The notes: generated by a model not told the origin, from the letters alone. A stretch of 64,000 nt of DNA from Pantoea eucrina (GCF_001691555.1 NZ_MAYN01000008.1:2156766-2220765); one strand, 5' to 3'. Positions 49,145 through 58,662 are shown, numbered from the stretch's first letter. Program-made: numbers and translations.

Positions 49145-51340
49145 TCAGAAACGGAAGGTGGCGGTGCCGACGATACGGCGCTCAGCGCCCCAGTAGCAGG
49201 CGTAGTCGCGGTAGCAGCTGGCCACGTAGTCACGATTGAACAGGTTGTTGACGTTGACGCCCACAGTCGAACCCGGCAGGCCGAAGCGACCCAGATCATA
49301 CTTCAGCGCGGCGTCTACCGTGGTGTAAGCGGCGACATCGAAGTTCTGGTTCGCGTTGCTACCGCTGGCATACAACCCTTTGCTTTCACCGACGTAACGC
49401 ACACCGGCACCGATAGTTACGCCCGATAGCGCCGTGTCATGGAAGGTGTAGTCGCCCCACAGCGATGCCATGTGCTTCGGCACTTGCACCGGCGTGCGGC
49501 CTTTCAGCAAGTTATCTTCGGTGTATTCCGCATCGGTGTAAGAGTAAGCCGCCGTCAGGTTGATGCTGGCGTTCACCGCGGCTTTCGCTTCCAGCTCCAC
49601 GCCGCGTGAGCGAATTTCGCCGCTCTGCACGCTAAATTGCGGATTGTTGGGATCGGCCGTCAGGTTTTTGGTTTTGGTAAGCTGATACACAGCGGCCGTC
49701 ATAACAATCGGACGATCTTTCGGCACGTATTTTACGCCTGCCTCATACTGCTTAGCGCGTGAAGGATCGAATGCCTGACCGTCCCCTGTCGCACCGGCAT
49801 TCGGAATAAACGCTTCGCTGTAGCTGAAGTAAGGTGCGATACCGTTATCGAAAACGTAGTTAAGCCCACCACGCCAGGTAAATGCCTGATCATTCTGACG
49901 GTCTACGGAATTTTCCACCCGGTCGGTAACGGAGTTCATCGCGTAATCGTAGCGGCCACCGAGCGTTAACACCCAGCGGTTCCATTCCATTTGATCCTGC
50001 GCATACAGGCCGGTCTGGCGCTGCTGATTTAAATGCTGATAAGGATTGGTATAAGGCGTATAGCTGTCATCACCATATTGCGGATTGAATGGGCTAAGGC
50101 CACTGGCGACACCAAACTGACCATCAATATCGTTACGGGTGCGCTGGAAATCAACGCCCAGCAGTAAGGTATGAGCTAAATCACCGGTAGCAAAGTTAGC
50201 CTGAGCCTGCGTATCAACCGCGAACTGGTTGAGTTTCTCTTTCGAGAATGCCGCATTACGGGTAATGCGTTGATTATCAGGGTTATAACCAAAGCCATAA
50301 ATGCTGCGGTAATCCGTACGCAGTTCGGCATAGCGCAGGTTCTGCCGTACCGTCCAGGTATCGCTGAAGCTATGCTCAACGCTGTACCCGACCATTTTGG
50401 TGTTGCGCGAAATCTTGTTGCTGTCTTCGCCTTCATCAAAATCGGTCGGCAGCTTGTAACTGCTGCCGTCCGGGCGGGTGATGCCCACCACCGTGCCTTC
50501 GCGCGGCAGCCAGCCGTAATAGCCGGTTTCCGGTTCATTCTGGAAGTAAGTCAGCAGGTCAAAACGCGTATTTTCGTCCGGACGCCAGCTGAACGAAGGC
50601 GCAATGGTGTAGCGCTTCTCTTTATTACGTGCCTGCTGCGCATCCGCGCTGCGTGCGAGACCGGTCAGACGATAGCTGTAGACGCCTGCGTCATCGAGCG
50701 CACCGCCAAAATCGAAGCCGGTTGAGAACAGATTGTCATTGCCCATCTGAAACTGCACTTCACGCAGCGTCTCCTGCGTAGGACGCTTGCTGACCAGCGC
50801 CACCACGCCGCCCGGATTACTTTTTCCATAGAGCACCGATACCGGGCCGCGCAGCAGCTCCGCACGCTCCAGGAAGTAGGGATCGAGGGCGAATTCTGAG
50901 TAGTTGTCGCCCTGCAGTTTCAGGCCATCCAGATACTGATTGGTATTGGTTTCGCTGAAGCCGCGAATCGAGAGTGCGTCAATCACGTCAGAACTGCCGC
51001 GGTTACCGGTCAGTACGCCAGGGGTATAGTTGAATGCCCCTTTAACGCTGGTGACGGCATGCATCGCCATCTCTTCCTGCGTCACAACCGAAACCGACTG
51101 CGGGTTTTTCTCAATCGGCGTATCGGTTTTGGTGCCGGTGGCGCTCTGCTTCGCCGCAATGGTCGGGGCCGGGCCCCAGGCGCTCTCCTGCGCCACCGCG
51201 CCGGTATCGCCAGCGGTGACAACAACAGTCTCTTCTGCCAGCGCCTGCGCGCTCAGCGTACCCAGTGTTAACGCAATGAATAAAGCCAGCGGGCGACGAG
51301 GCGTCAGCACCGGCCGGAAAAAAGTAGTTCGCGCACTCAT
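49145..51340 (-). CDS. fhuA: TonB-dependent ferrichrome receptor FhuA
   Basis: FhuA imports ferrichrome across the outer membrane using TonB energy. The 731-residue precursor has a long signal ending AQALA. The TonB box is EETVVVTAG. The plug domain includes QESAWGPAPTIAAKQSATGT and GPVSVLYGKSNPGG, and the 22-strand barrel ends in Phe. The C-terminal Cys pair (ASCYRDYACYW) is kept. Compared with E. coli FhuA, the loop-4 segment is about 20 residues shorter and lacks its Cys pair. The ATG at 51340 is preferred over a TTG at 51355. A Fur box lies 38 bp upstream. Confidence 0.95.
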   Translation of the reverse strand: MSARTTFFRPVLTPRRPLALFIALTLGTLSAQALAEETVVVTAGDTGAVAQESAWGPAPTIAAKQSATGTKTDTPIEKNPQSVSVVTQEEMAMHAVTSVKGAFNYTPGVLTGNRGSSDVIDALSIRGFSETNTNQYLDGLKLQGDNYSEFALDPYFLERAELLRGPVSVLYGKSNPGGVVALVSKRPTQETLREVQFQMGNDNLFSTGFDFGGALDDAGVYSYRLTGLARSADAQQARNKEKRYTIAPSFSWRPDENTRFDLLTYFQNEPETGYYGWLPREGTVVGITRPDGSSYKLPTDFDEGEDSNKISRNTKMVGYSVEHSFSDTWTVRQNLRYAELRTDYRSIYGFGYNPDNQRITRNAAFSKEKLNQFAVDTQAQANFATGDLAHTLLLGVDFQRTRNDIDGQFGVASGLSPFNPQYGDDSYTPYTNPYQHLNQQRQTGLYAQDQMEWNRWVLTLGGRYDYAMNSVTDRVENSVDRQNDQAFTWRGGLNYVFDNGIAPYFSYSEAFIPNAGATGDGQAFDPSRAKQYEAGVKYVPKDRPIVMTAAVYQLTKTKNLTADPNNPQFSVQSGEIRSRGVELEAKAAVNASINLTAAYSYTDAEYTEDNLLKGRTPVQVPKHMASLWGDYTFHDTALSGVTIGAGVRYVGESKGLYASGSNANQNFDVAAYTTVDAALKYDLGRFGLPGSTVGVNVNNLFNRDYVASCYRDYACYWGAERRIVGTATFRF

Positions 51341-51377
51341 GAAGGAGTCTCTCAACAGATGAACAATGCGGGCGAAT

Positions 51378-51396
51378 GAAAACGATAATGATTATC
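51378..51396 (-). promoter_or_regulatory. Fur box upstream of fhuA
   Basis: The 19-bp site at 51378-51396 matches the Fur consensus at 16 of 19 positions and contains GATAATGATTATC. It predicts iron repression of fhuACDB. A possible -35/-10 pair (TTGCGT/TTTCAT on the minus strand) brackets the site. Confidence 0.75.
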
Positions 51397-51508
51397 AGAC
51401 GCAAAGATTCTAGGCGAAGCTGCGCGCGATCTGCAAGATGTAATCTGCGCTAACGGCCCGATCGCTGCCCGATTGCAGCAATTTTTGATCGCGGATAAAA
51501 ATCAGAGA

Positions 51509-51532
51509 CAAAAAAAGGGCGCCGGAGCGCCC
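51509..51532 (-). terminator. Intrinsic terminator after mrcB
   Basis: GGGCGC (51517-51522) pairs with GCGCCC (51527-51532) with a 4-nt loop and seven T's on the minus strand. Confidence 0.85.
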
Positions 51533-51548
51533 TGTATGAAGGGATGAC

Positions 51549-54095
51549 TTATTTACTGCCGAACATATCTTTGATCCAGCCCGCCACGCCGTCAGAATCC
51601 TTCTGTTCATTCTGCTGCTGAGGCTGCTGTTGCTGTTGCTGTTGCTGCTCAAGCTGCTGTTGCTGCTGCTGGAACACCTGCTGCTGCTCCATCTGCTGCT
51701 GGCAGAGCGCGGCCGGATCCAGCGTCCAGACAGGCAGTGAACGCCAGGTGCTGCTGCCGGATCCGCATACAAAATTACCTGCCGAATCAACGTTCATCTG
51801 CGTGATATCTTCCGGCGGCGTCAGCACCAGCGGCATCGGTGCCTGATTATCGAGATAGCGACGGTAGATCTGCATTGCGCCGCTGGAGCCATAAAGTTTC
51901 GACGTCTGGTTGTTATCACGTCCGACCCAGGTAATCGCCACTTCTTTGCCATCAACACCGGCAAACCAGCTGTCGATCAGATCGTTGGTGGTGCCGGTTT
52001 TGCCCGCCAGATGTGCTTTAGGATAGCGCGCGCCCAGCGCATGCGCGGTACCGCGTTCCGCCACCTGCTGCATGGTATAAAGCGTCAGATAGGCCGCCTG
52101 AGCAGGCTCCACGCGCTGTGCCTGCGGGAAGCTCTGGAACAGCACCGAGCCATCTTCGGCAATCACCGAACGCACCGCTGACAGATCAGCGCGGTTGCCG
52201 CCGCTGGCGATTGACTGGAACGCCTGCGCCACTTCCACCGGCGTCAGGTTCAGCGCCCCCAGCAGCATCGCCGGCACCGGGTGCAGCTGATCTTTCGATA
52301 CCCCCAGTTTATTCCAGGTATCCACTACCGCATCCAGTCCCAGCGTCATACCGAGATTAACGGTTGGTACGTTCATGGAGTTAGTCAGCGCATCCACCAG
52401 CATCACTTTGCCGCTGAAACGACGATCGTCGTTCATCGGCTTCCAGACGCTGCCGTTAGGCTGCTTCAGCGCAATCGGTTCATCCGCGATCCAGCTATTC
52501 AGCCGGTAGCTGTTAGGCTGACTCAGTGCGGTAAGATAGGTAGCCGGTTTGGCCAGCGAGCCAATAGAGCGGCGCGCCTGCAGCGCACGGTTATAGCCGG
52601 CAAACTGCGGATCGGAACCGCCCACCATGGCACGTACTTCACCGCTGAAACGGTCTACCACTACCATGGCGGTTTCCAGATCTTTCAGCCCGCGCTGTTT
52701 TTTCAGCGTCGGAATGCCCTCTTCTACCGCCTTTTCCGCCGCGTCCTGTGAAACCGGATCGAGCGTAGTGAAAATTTTCACGCCCGAGAGATCTTTTACC
52801 TTATCGCCCAGCTTCGCCTGCAGTTCATTACGCACCATCTGCATAAAGGCGGGTTGCGGGGTGATCACGCCACCTTTCGGCTGGACGCCCAGCGGACGCG
52901 CCGAGAGCATGTCATACAGCTCCTGATCGATCACCTGCTGCTGCTGTAACAGACGCAGCACCAGATTACGTCGCTCCAGTGCCAGCTTTGGATTACGCCA
53001 CGGGTTGTAGAGCGAGGCACCTTTTACCATCCCTACCAGCATCGCCTGCTGATCGAGGCTGAGCTCATCAACCGGACGCCCGAAATAGTAGAGGCTGGCC
53101 AGCGGGAAGCCGCGGATCTGATCGTTACCGGCCTGGCCGAGATAGACCTCATTGAGATAAAGCTCAAGGATGCGATCTTTGCTGTAACGCGCATCCATGA
53201 TCACCGCCATATAGGCTTCGCGCGCTTTACGCCATAGTGAACGCTCATTGGTCAGGAACAGGTTTTTTACCAGCTGCTGCGTCAGCGTACTGCCGCCCTG
53301 CACCGCTTTTCCGGCGGTGATGTTGGCGAGAAACGCACGGCCAATTGAGTAAGGGCTGATCCCGTCATGCTCATAGAAGTGACGATCTTCAGTCGCGATC
53401 AGCGTATCAACCAGCAGATCCGGGAAGCCGGCACGCGGCACAAACAGACGCTGTTCGCCGTTAGGCGACTGCAGCATGGTGATCAGGCGCGGATCGAGAC
53501 GGAAGAAGCCGAAGTCGCGTCCGGTATCGAGATTTTTAATGCCGGACAGCTCATCATTACTGAAGGTCAGACGCGCGTTAATCTGTCCCTCTTTACTGTC
53601 CGGAAAATCAAACGGCCGGCGCAGCAGATCGATGGTGTTACCTTTGACGCTGAACTCGCCCGGACGCGTAATGCGCGACACTTCGCGATACTGCGTGCCT
53701 TCCAGCAGCGCAATCATCTCTTTCTTGTCATAGGCCATGCCAGGCTCAAGGCTGACCATGCGTCCGTAGACGGCGGCAGGCAGCTGCCAGACTTTGCCAT
53801 CAATACGGCTGCGGATCTCGGAGTCGAGATAGACACCCCAGGCCGCCATCACGACAACAACGATCAGGAAGAGCTTGATCAGCCAGCCTAACCAGCGGCG
53901 TTTGCCGCGCTGCGGACCTTTCCCTCTTCCTTTACTTTTCGGTGGCACCGGAGCGCTCTCCTCATAATCATCATCAATATCAGTTTGCCCGATGTGACCA
54001 TCAGGCTCTTTGCGGGTCCCGCGCCGCGCGGTCGTGCGCGGCGGCTTTGGCGCTTTTCCTTTGCGCCCAATAGGTTCGCGATCGTTCCCAGACAT
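51549..54095 (-). CDS. mrcB: Penicillin-binding protein 1B, bifunctional glycosyltransferase/transpeptidase
   Basis: PBP1B polymerises and crosslinks peptidoglycan. The 848-residue protein has a basic cytosolic tail and a membrane helix at about 68-90. The UB2H domain that binds LpoB follows. The GT51 domain has the catalytic Glu in ATEDRHFYEHDGIS. The transpeptidase has SIGSLAKP (active Ser), SMN and KTGTTND. The C-terminus has a glutamine-rich tract of about 35 residues before the conserved DSDGVAGWIKDMFGSK. The MSGNDREPIGRKGK start matches E. coli. Confidence 0.97.
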   Translation of the reverse strand: MSGNDREPIGRKGKAPKPPRTTARRGTRKEPDGHIGQTDIDDDYEESAPVPPKSKGRGKGPQRGKRRWLGWLIKLFLIVVVVMAAWGVYLDSEIRSRIDGKVWQLPAAVYGRMVSLEPGMAYDKKEMIALLEGTQYREVSRITRPGEFSVKGNTIDLLRRPFDFPDSKEGQINARLTFSNDELSGIKNLDTGRDFGFFRLDPRLITMLQSPNGEQRLFVPRAGFPDLLVDTLIATEDRHFYEHDGISPYSIGRAFLANITAGKAVQGGSTLTQQLVKNLFLTNERSLWRKAREAYMAVIMDARYSKDRILELYLNEVYLGQAGNDQIRGFPLASLYYFGRPVDELSLDQQAMLVGMVKGASLYNPWRNPKLALERRNLVLRLLQQQQVIDQELYDMLSARPLGVQPKGGVITPQPAFMQMVRNELQAKLGDKVKDLSGVKIFTTLDPVSQDAAEKAVEEGIPTLKKQRGLKDLETAMVVVDRFSGEVRAMVGGSDPQFAGYNRALQARRSIGSLAKPATYLTALSQPNSYRLNSWIADEPIALKQPNGSVWKPMNDDRRFSGKVMLVDALTNSMNVPTVNLGMTLGLDAVVDTWNKLGVSKDQLHPVPAMLLGALNLTPVEVAQAFQSIASGGNRADLSAVRSVIAEDGSVLFQSFPQAQRVEPAQAAYLTLYTMQQVAERGTAHALGARYPKAHLAGKTGTTNDLIDSWFAGVDGKEVAITWVGRDNNQTSKLYGSSGAMQIYRRYLDNQAPMPLVLTPPEDITQMNVDSAGNFVCGSGSSTWRSLPVWTLDPAALCQQQMEQQQVFQQQQQQLEQQQQQQQQPQQQNEQKDSDGVAGWIKDMFGSK
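51612..51703 (-). repeat. CAG/CAA trinucleotide tract in mrcB
   Basis: About 30 mostly CAG and CAA codons with a few interruptions encode polyglutamine runs of up to eight residues near the PBP1B C-terminus. It lies in frame and should vary in length between strains. Confidence 0.85.
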
Positions 54096-54192
54096 ACTCT
54101 TTTCTCTCCAGGCATAGCGGTGGCTGCGGCCGTTACTCTAACTGCTTTCTCCCGCGGCGCATGGCAGAACCCTCTGAATTCGATCCACAGGA

Positions 54193-56631
54193 TTACGGGG
54201 AAAACTTTTTGGTGCGCCTTGTTGGCAGGGCGCTGGCCGGATCGTCCGGCCATGGGTGTTTGGGATAGCGCCCTTTCATCTCTTTCTGCACCTCGGGATA
54301 CGCCCCGCGCCAGAACGCCGCCAGATCGCGGGTGATCTGCAGCGGACGATGCGCCGGTGACAGTAGCTCCAGCACCAGCGGTACGCGGCCGTCGGCGATA
54401 GCCGGATTCTGCGCCTCGCCAAACATCTCCTGCAGGCGAACGGCCAGCGCGGGCGGGTTCTCTGCATGATAGCGGATCGGCAGGCGGCTTCCGGTCGGCA
54501 CAGTGTAGTGAGTTGGCAACGCACTATCCAGCCGCTGACGTTGCGACCATGTCAGCAAATGTAATAATGCCCGGCTGAGGCTGATGCCCTGCAGCCCTTT
54601 CAAATCGCGCACGCCCGTCATCTCAGGCAGTAACCAGCTTTCCAGTGTATCAAGCAATGCCATATCGTCCAGCGGTGGCCACTGCTCTTCCGGCAGCCAC
54701 TGTTTCGCGCACTGCAGGCGCAGGCGCAGCTGCTCCGCTTCCGGTGTCCAGCCCAGTACAGACAGGCCCTTTTCGCGTATCCAGCGCAGCATGGCGAGAT
54801 GCAGAATGTCCGGCTCTGGTCGCGCCTGCGGCTGCGCGCTGAGCACCAGCGCGCCCAGCAGTTCGCGCTTCCAGGCGCGCAGCGTGCCCCTCTCCTCATC
54901 CCACTCCACGTCAACCCGGCGGGTAACGAGCTGCGGCAGCGCGACACGCAACGCCGCCAGATCCACCGGCAGCGCCAGCAGCATCCGTGCCTCCGCCGCA
55001 CCGGCTCCCTGCAGCAGTGCGGGCGCAATCAGCGCAGGATAACGACTGAGGCCATGATCCTCATCCAGCATGGCGCCCAGACCGTTTGCCAGCTGATAGC
55101 GGGCGCTCTCGCCGCGCCGCTGCGCAATGCGATCGGCAAAACCTGCCGCCAGCAGCGCCGGTATGCGGTCGGCATCAACCCGTCCGTCAGTGGCATGCAA
55201 ACGCTGCTGCCACTGCCGCGCCCGTCGCTGCCACTGCGGCTGGGGGTGGTTCAGCGCGTCGCGCAAATCGGCACTGCCGCCGCGCGGCGGATCTTCGAGA
55301 ATAGCCACCAGCAGCGCCGCGCTGGCAATGGCATCGCTCTCTTCACCTGCGGCACAGAGGATGGCTGCAAGACGCGGATCGCTGCCGAGCCGGGCCATTT
55401 TCCGGCCGGTGGCGTTAAGCCGTCCGGCGCCGTCAAGCGCACCCAGCTGGTACAGCAGCGCATCGGCTGCCTGCAGGTTGCGTGCCGGCGGCAGGTCAAG
55501 CCACTGCAGCTGCGTGACCGCGCTACAGCCCCACTGCAGCAGCTCCAGCCGCAGGCCGGCCAGATCGCTGCAGAGCATTTCTGCATCGCTCTGCGCCGGC
55601 GCGCGCAGCGCCTGCTCCTGCGGCAGCAGATGCAGGCAGATACCCGGCTCAAGCCGTCCGGCGCGGCCGGCGCGCTGTGTCATCGACGCCTGACTGATAC
55701 GCTGCGTTTGCAGCCGGGTGACGCCGCTGCGGGCATCAAACTGCGCGACGCGCTCCAGCGCGCTATCGACCACCAGACGGATACCCTCAATGGTCAGGCT
55801 GGTCTCCGCGATATTCGTGGCGAGCACCACCTTACGGCGGCCTGTCGCGGCAGGCAGAATGGCGCGCCGCTGCGCCTCCAGCGGCAGCGCGCCGTAGAGC
55901 GGCGCCAGATCGATGTCGTCCCCTACCCGAGCGCTCAGCTCCCGCCTGACACGCTCAATTTCTGCCACGCCCGGCAGAAACAGCAGCAGCGAGCCATGCT
56001 CCTCGCGCAGCAGCTGTGCAACCTCGCGCGCCACGGCTTCGTCAAAACGCGTCTGCGGATTAAGGCTGGCATAGCGGCGCGCTACCGGATAACTGCGCCC
56101 GGCCGAAACAATGGCAGGCGCAGCGGGCAGCAGTGCCTGCAGACGCTGATTATCCAGCGTGGCAGACATCAGCAGCAGCTTCAGGTCATCGCGCAGTCCC
56201 TGCTGCACATCCAGCAACAGCGCCAGCGCCAGATCGGCCTGCAGACTGCGCTCGTGAAACTCATCGAGGATCACCAGCGCTACGCCCTCCAGCATGGGAT
56301 CGCGCTGCAGCATACGCGTCAGGATCCCCTCAGTGACCACCTCAAGCCGGGTATGCGCGCCGATGCAGCTCTCACCGCGCAGCCGGAAGCCCACGGTTTC
56401 ACCCGGCTGCTCGCCGAGCTGCTCCGCCAGCCGCTGTGCCACATTACGCGCTGCCAGACGACGCGGCTCCAGCATAATAATGCGCCCCGAAAGCGATGCC
56501 TGTTGCAGCAGCTGCAGCGGCAGCCAGGTCGATTTCCCTGCGCCGGTGGGGGCTGCCAGCAGCACCTGCGGCGAACTCTCCAGGGCTGTCAGCAGTGCAG
56601 GCAATACCTCGCTGACCGGTAATTCACTCAC
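54193..56631 (-). CDS. hrpB: ATP-dependent RNA helicase HrpB
   Basis: HrpB is a DEAH-family helicase; its cellular target is not established. Walker A is AAPTGAGKSTWLPLQ near residue 35. The DEFH box is in VILDEFHERS, motif III is LLMSATLDN, and motif VI is SQASMTQRAGRAGR. A helicase-associated region and a C-terminal domain ending TRRTKKFSP follow. I chose the GTG at 56631 because AGGAG lies 6-7 nt upstream and the 812 residues match E. coli (809). The ATG at 56670 falls in a candidate -10 box. It is divergent from thpR. Confidence 0.93.
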   Translation of the reverse strand: MSELPVSEVLPALLTALESSPQVLLAAPTGAGKSTWLPLQLLQQASLSGRIIMLEPRRLAARNVAQRLAEQLGEQPGETVGFRLRGESCIGAHTRLEVVTEGILTRMLQRDPMLEGVALVILDEFHERSLQADLALALLLDVQQGLRDDLKLLLMSATLDNQRLQALLPAAPAIVSAGRSYPVARRYASLNPQTRFDEAVAREVAQLLREEHGSLLLFLPGVAEIERVRRELSARVGDDIDLAPLYGALPLEAQRRAILPAATGRRKVVLATNIAETSLTIEGIRLVVDSALERVAQFDARSGVTRLQTQRISQASMTQRAGRAGRLEPGICLHLLPQEQALRAPAQSDAEMLCSDLAGLRLELLQWGCSAVTQLQWLDLPPARNLQAADALLYQLGALDGAGRLNATGRKMARLGSDPRLAAILCAAGEESDAIASAALLVAILEDPPRGGSADLRDALNHPQPQWQRRARQWQQRLHATDGRVDADRIPALLAAGFADRIAQRRGESARYQLANGLGAMLDEDHGLSRYPALIAPALLQGAGAAEARMLLALPVDLAALRVALPQLVTRRVDVEWDEERGTLRAWKRELLGALVLSAQPQARPEPDILHLAMLRWIREKGLSVLGWTPEAEQLRLRLQCAKQWLPEEQWPPLDDMALLDTLESWLLPEMTGVRDLKGLQGISLSRALLHLLTWSQRQRLDSALPTHYTVPTGSRLPIRYHAENPPALAVRLQEMFGEAQNPAIADGRVPLVLELLSPAHRPLQITRDLAAFWRGAYPEVQKEMKGRYPKHPWPDDPASALPTRRTKKFSP

Positions 56632-56652
56632 GCTCTTCTCCTGCTCTGCCTG

Positions 56653-56674
56653 TGCTAATATGGCGCGCATTGTA
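56653..56674. promoter_or_regulatory. Divergent hrpB/thpR promoter region
   Basis: On the plus strand the extended -10 TGCTAATAT (hexamer 56656-56661) fits thpR. On the minus strand TACAAT (56669-56674) fits hrpB. The two overlap, so the promoters may compete. Confidence 0.45.
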
Positions 56675-56706
56675 CACCACCCGGCGCAGATTACCGGAGC
56701 ACGCTT

Positions 56707-57237
56707 ATGACCACGCAACGCCTCTTTTTTGCTCTTGAACTGCCTGCTCCGCTTCAGCAGCAGCTGGTGCAGTGGCGGGCGGATAATTTTGCCGCTGATG
56801 CCGGTACGCCGGTTGAAGCAGCCAACCTGCACCTGACGCTGGCGTTTTTAGGTGAAGTGAGTGGCGAGACGCAGAACCGGCTGCAACAGCTCGCCGCACG
56901 TATCAGCCAGCCCGCTTTTACGCTTGACCTGGATGATGCCGGACACTGGCCGCGCCCTGGCGTGGTATGGCTTGGCTGTCAGCGCGCGCCGCGTGGCCTG
57001 CTGCAGCTGGCGGCACTGCTGCGCGCTCAGGCCGCACGACACGGCTGCGTGCAGAGCGCACAGCCTTTTCATCCGCATGTCACCCTGCTGCGTCACGCCA
57101 CGCAGCGTATTGCGCTGCCGCCGCGCGGCTTTCACTGGCAGACAGAGGCGACCCGATTCGCCCTCTGTTCATCGCTCTTTTCCCGCGGCCGTACGCGCTA
57201 TAAAACCCTGGCGCGCTGGCCGCTGACTTCAGTCTGA
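56707..57237 (+). CDS. thpR: RNA 2',3'-cyclic phosphodiesterase
   Basis: ThpR (LigT) belongs to the 2H phosphoesterase family and opens 2',3'-cyclic phosphates; it can also join tRNA halves in vitro. The 176-residue protein shows both HxTx motifs, HLTL near residue 41 and HVTL near 124. GGAG lies upstream of the ATG. The sfsA gene follows after 9 nt. Confidence 0.95.
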   Translation: MTTQRLFFALELPAPLQQQLVQWRADNFAADAGTPVEAANLHLTLAFLGEVSGETQNRLQQLAARISQPAFTLDLDDAGHWPRPGVVWLGCQRAPRGLLQLAALLRAQAARHGCVQSAQPFHPHVTLLRHATQRIALPPRGFHWQTEATRFALCSSLFSRGRTRYKTLARWPLTSV

Positions 57238-57246
57238 GGATCCGCA

Positions 57247-57966
57247 ATGCAGTTTACCCCGCCGCTCAGGCCGGCTCGCCTGGTAGCACGCTACAAGCGC
57301 TTTCTGGCTGACATCGTGACGCCTGACGGCACCCTGCTGACCATCCACTGCGCTAACACCGGTGCCATGACCGGCTGCGCCACGCCGGGCGACACGGTGT
57401 GGTACTCCACATCAGCCAGCACGACGCGCAAATACCCGCATAGCTGGGAGCTGACAGAGACGCAGATGGGCCACTGGATCTGCGTCAATACGCTACGTGC
57501 TAATCAGCTGGTGCAGGAGGCGCTGCAGCAGCAACGTATTCCGGAATTATCCGGTTACACCCACTGCCGCAGCGAAGTGAAATATGGCACGGAAAAAAGC
57601 CGAATTGACTTCCTTCTTCAGGCAGAGGGCAGATCAAACTGCTATATTGAAGTCAAATCCGTCACCCTTTTACAGAATGGTAAAGGCTATTTTCCGGATG
57701 CGGTGACGGCCCGTGGACAGAAGCATCTGCGCGAACTCAGTGCAATCGCAGCAGAAGGTCATCGGGCCGTTTTGTTGTTTGCTGTTCTGCACACGGGGAT
57801 TGAGGACGTTTCCCCGGCGCGCCATATCGACGCGCACTACGCAGAACTACTGGTACAGGCACAGCGCCGTGGCGTAGAAGTGTTCGCGTATCAGGCCACG
57901 CTTTCTCCTGAACAGATGCGGCTCTCACGACCGCTGCCGCTGGCAGCCTGCGCTGAGCTGTCATAA
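57247..57966 (+). CDS. sfsA: Sugar fermentation stimulation protein A
   Basis: SfsA was found in E. coli as a stimulator of maltose use and is a DNA-binding protein with a nuclease-like fold; its exact role is unclear. The 239-residue protein has an N-terminal OB-like part with [12 protein letters not shown]. The nuclease-like core follows, with [18 protein letters not shown] and [13 protein letters not shown]. It lies between thpR and dksA, as in E. coli. Confidence 0.95.
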   Translation: MQFTPPLRPARLVARYKRFLADIVTPDGTLLTIHCANTGAMTGCATPGDTVWYSTSASTTRKYPHSWELTETQMGHWICVNTLRANQLVQEALQQQRIPELSGYTHCRSEVKYGTEKSRIDFLLQAEGRSNCYIEVKSVTLLQNGKGYFPDAVTARGQKHLRELSAIAAEGHRAVLLFAVLHTGIEDVSPARHIDAHYAELLVQAQRRGVEVFAYQATLSPEQMRLSRPLPLAACAELS

Positions 57967-58054
57967 TAGTGGCGATAAACTGTGTCAGGATGGAGCCGGA
58001 GGCGCGCTAAATACGCTTTTACTCACAGGCTTGTCAAGGTGTGTTCAGGAATAA

Positions 58055-58083
58055 TTGCCAACCTTGATTGCTTCTGCTATTTA
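58055..58083 (+). promoter_or_regulatory. Candidate dksA promoter
   Basis: -35 TTGCCA (58055-58060), a 17-bp spacer and an extended -10 TGCTATTTA (hexamer 58078-58083) are found. It gives a leader of about 115 nt. The rest of the 240-bp sfsA-dksA gap holds no gene. Confidence 0.45.
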
Positions 58084-58087
58084 TAGC

Positions 58088-58137
58088 GGCCTGTTTTTTT
58101 CCCTGATGGGAATCGATAAACCCAGAGCAGACAGGCC
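58088..58137 (+). other. Possible structured 5' leader of dksA
   Basis: GGCCTGT (58088-58094) can pair with ACAGGCC (58131-58137). Inside, TTCCC (58099-58103) pairs with GGGAA (58108-58112). It is a candidate mRNA structure by eye only. Confidence 0.35.
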
Positions 58138-58206
58138 AGCCGTACGGCAATCCTGCCGGGCAGTCTGAATCGCAACGGGTAGTGCGTGTTATCCAGGAGA
58201 AACAAC

Positions 58207-58662
58207 ATGCAAGAAGGGCAAAACCGTAAAACATCGTCCCTGAGTATCCTCGCCATCGCAGGTGTGGAGCCGTATCAGGAGAAACCGGGCGAAGAGTACA
58301 TGAACGACGCCCAGCTAGGTCACTTCCGCAAGATCCTGGAAGCCTGGCGCAACCAACTCAGGGATGAAGTAGACCGTACTGTGTCACACATGCAGGACGA
58401 AGCTGCTAATTTCCCCGATCCGGTTGACCGTGCCGCGCAGGAAGAGGAGTTCAGCCTGGAACTGCGTAACCGCGATCGCGAGCGTAAGCTGATTAAAAAG
58501 ATCGAAAAGACGCTGAAAAAAGTGGAAGATGACGACTTCGGCTACTGCGAATCCTGCGGTGTTGAAATCGGCATTCGCCGTCTGGAAGCGCGTCCGACTG
58601 CCGATCTTTGCATTGACTGCAAAACGCTGGCTGAGATCCGCGAGAAGCAGATGGCTGGCTGA
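58207..58662 (+). CDS. dksA: RNA polymerase-binding transcription factor DksA
   Basis: DksA enters the RNA polymerase secondary channel and with ppGpp controls rRNA and amino-acid promoters. The 151-residue protein is nearly identical to E. coli. The coiled-coil tip holds the acidic pair in FPDPVDRA (Asp71, Asp74). The four-Cys zinc finger is YCESCG (114, 117) and LCIDC (135, 138). I chose the ATG at 58207 after AGGAGA. An ATG 7 codons earlier lies upstream of that ribosome-binding site. Confidence 0.98.
   Translation: MQEGQNRKTSSLSILAIAGVEPYQEKPGEEYMNDAQLGHFRKILEAWRNQLRDEVDRTVSHMQDEAANFPDPVDRAAQEEEFSLELRNRDRERKLIKKIEKTLKKVEDDDFGYCESCGVEIGIRRLEARPTADLCIDCKTLAEIREKQMAG

Noticed and set aside
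51612..51703. Polyglutamine tract as a frameshift or assembly error
   Set aside because: The frame is kept through the tract into the conserved C-terminal peptide, and E. coli PBP1B also has a Gln-rich linker there.
54799..56622. Long plus-strand open frame (607 codons) opposite hrpB
   Set aside because: Low-complexity Arg/Gln-rich translation, fully antisense to a conserved helicase, with no ribosome-binding site. It is a high-GC shadow frame.
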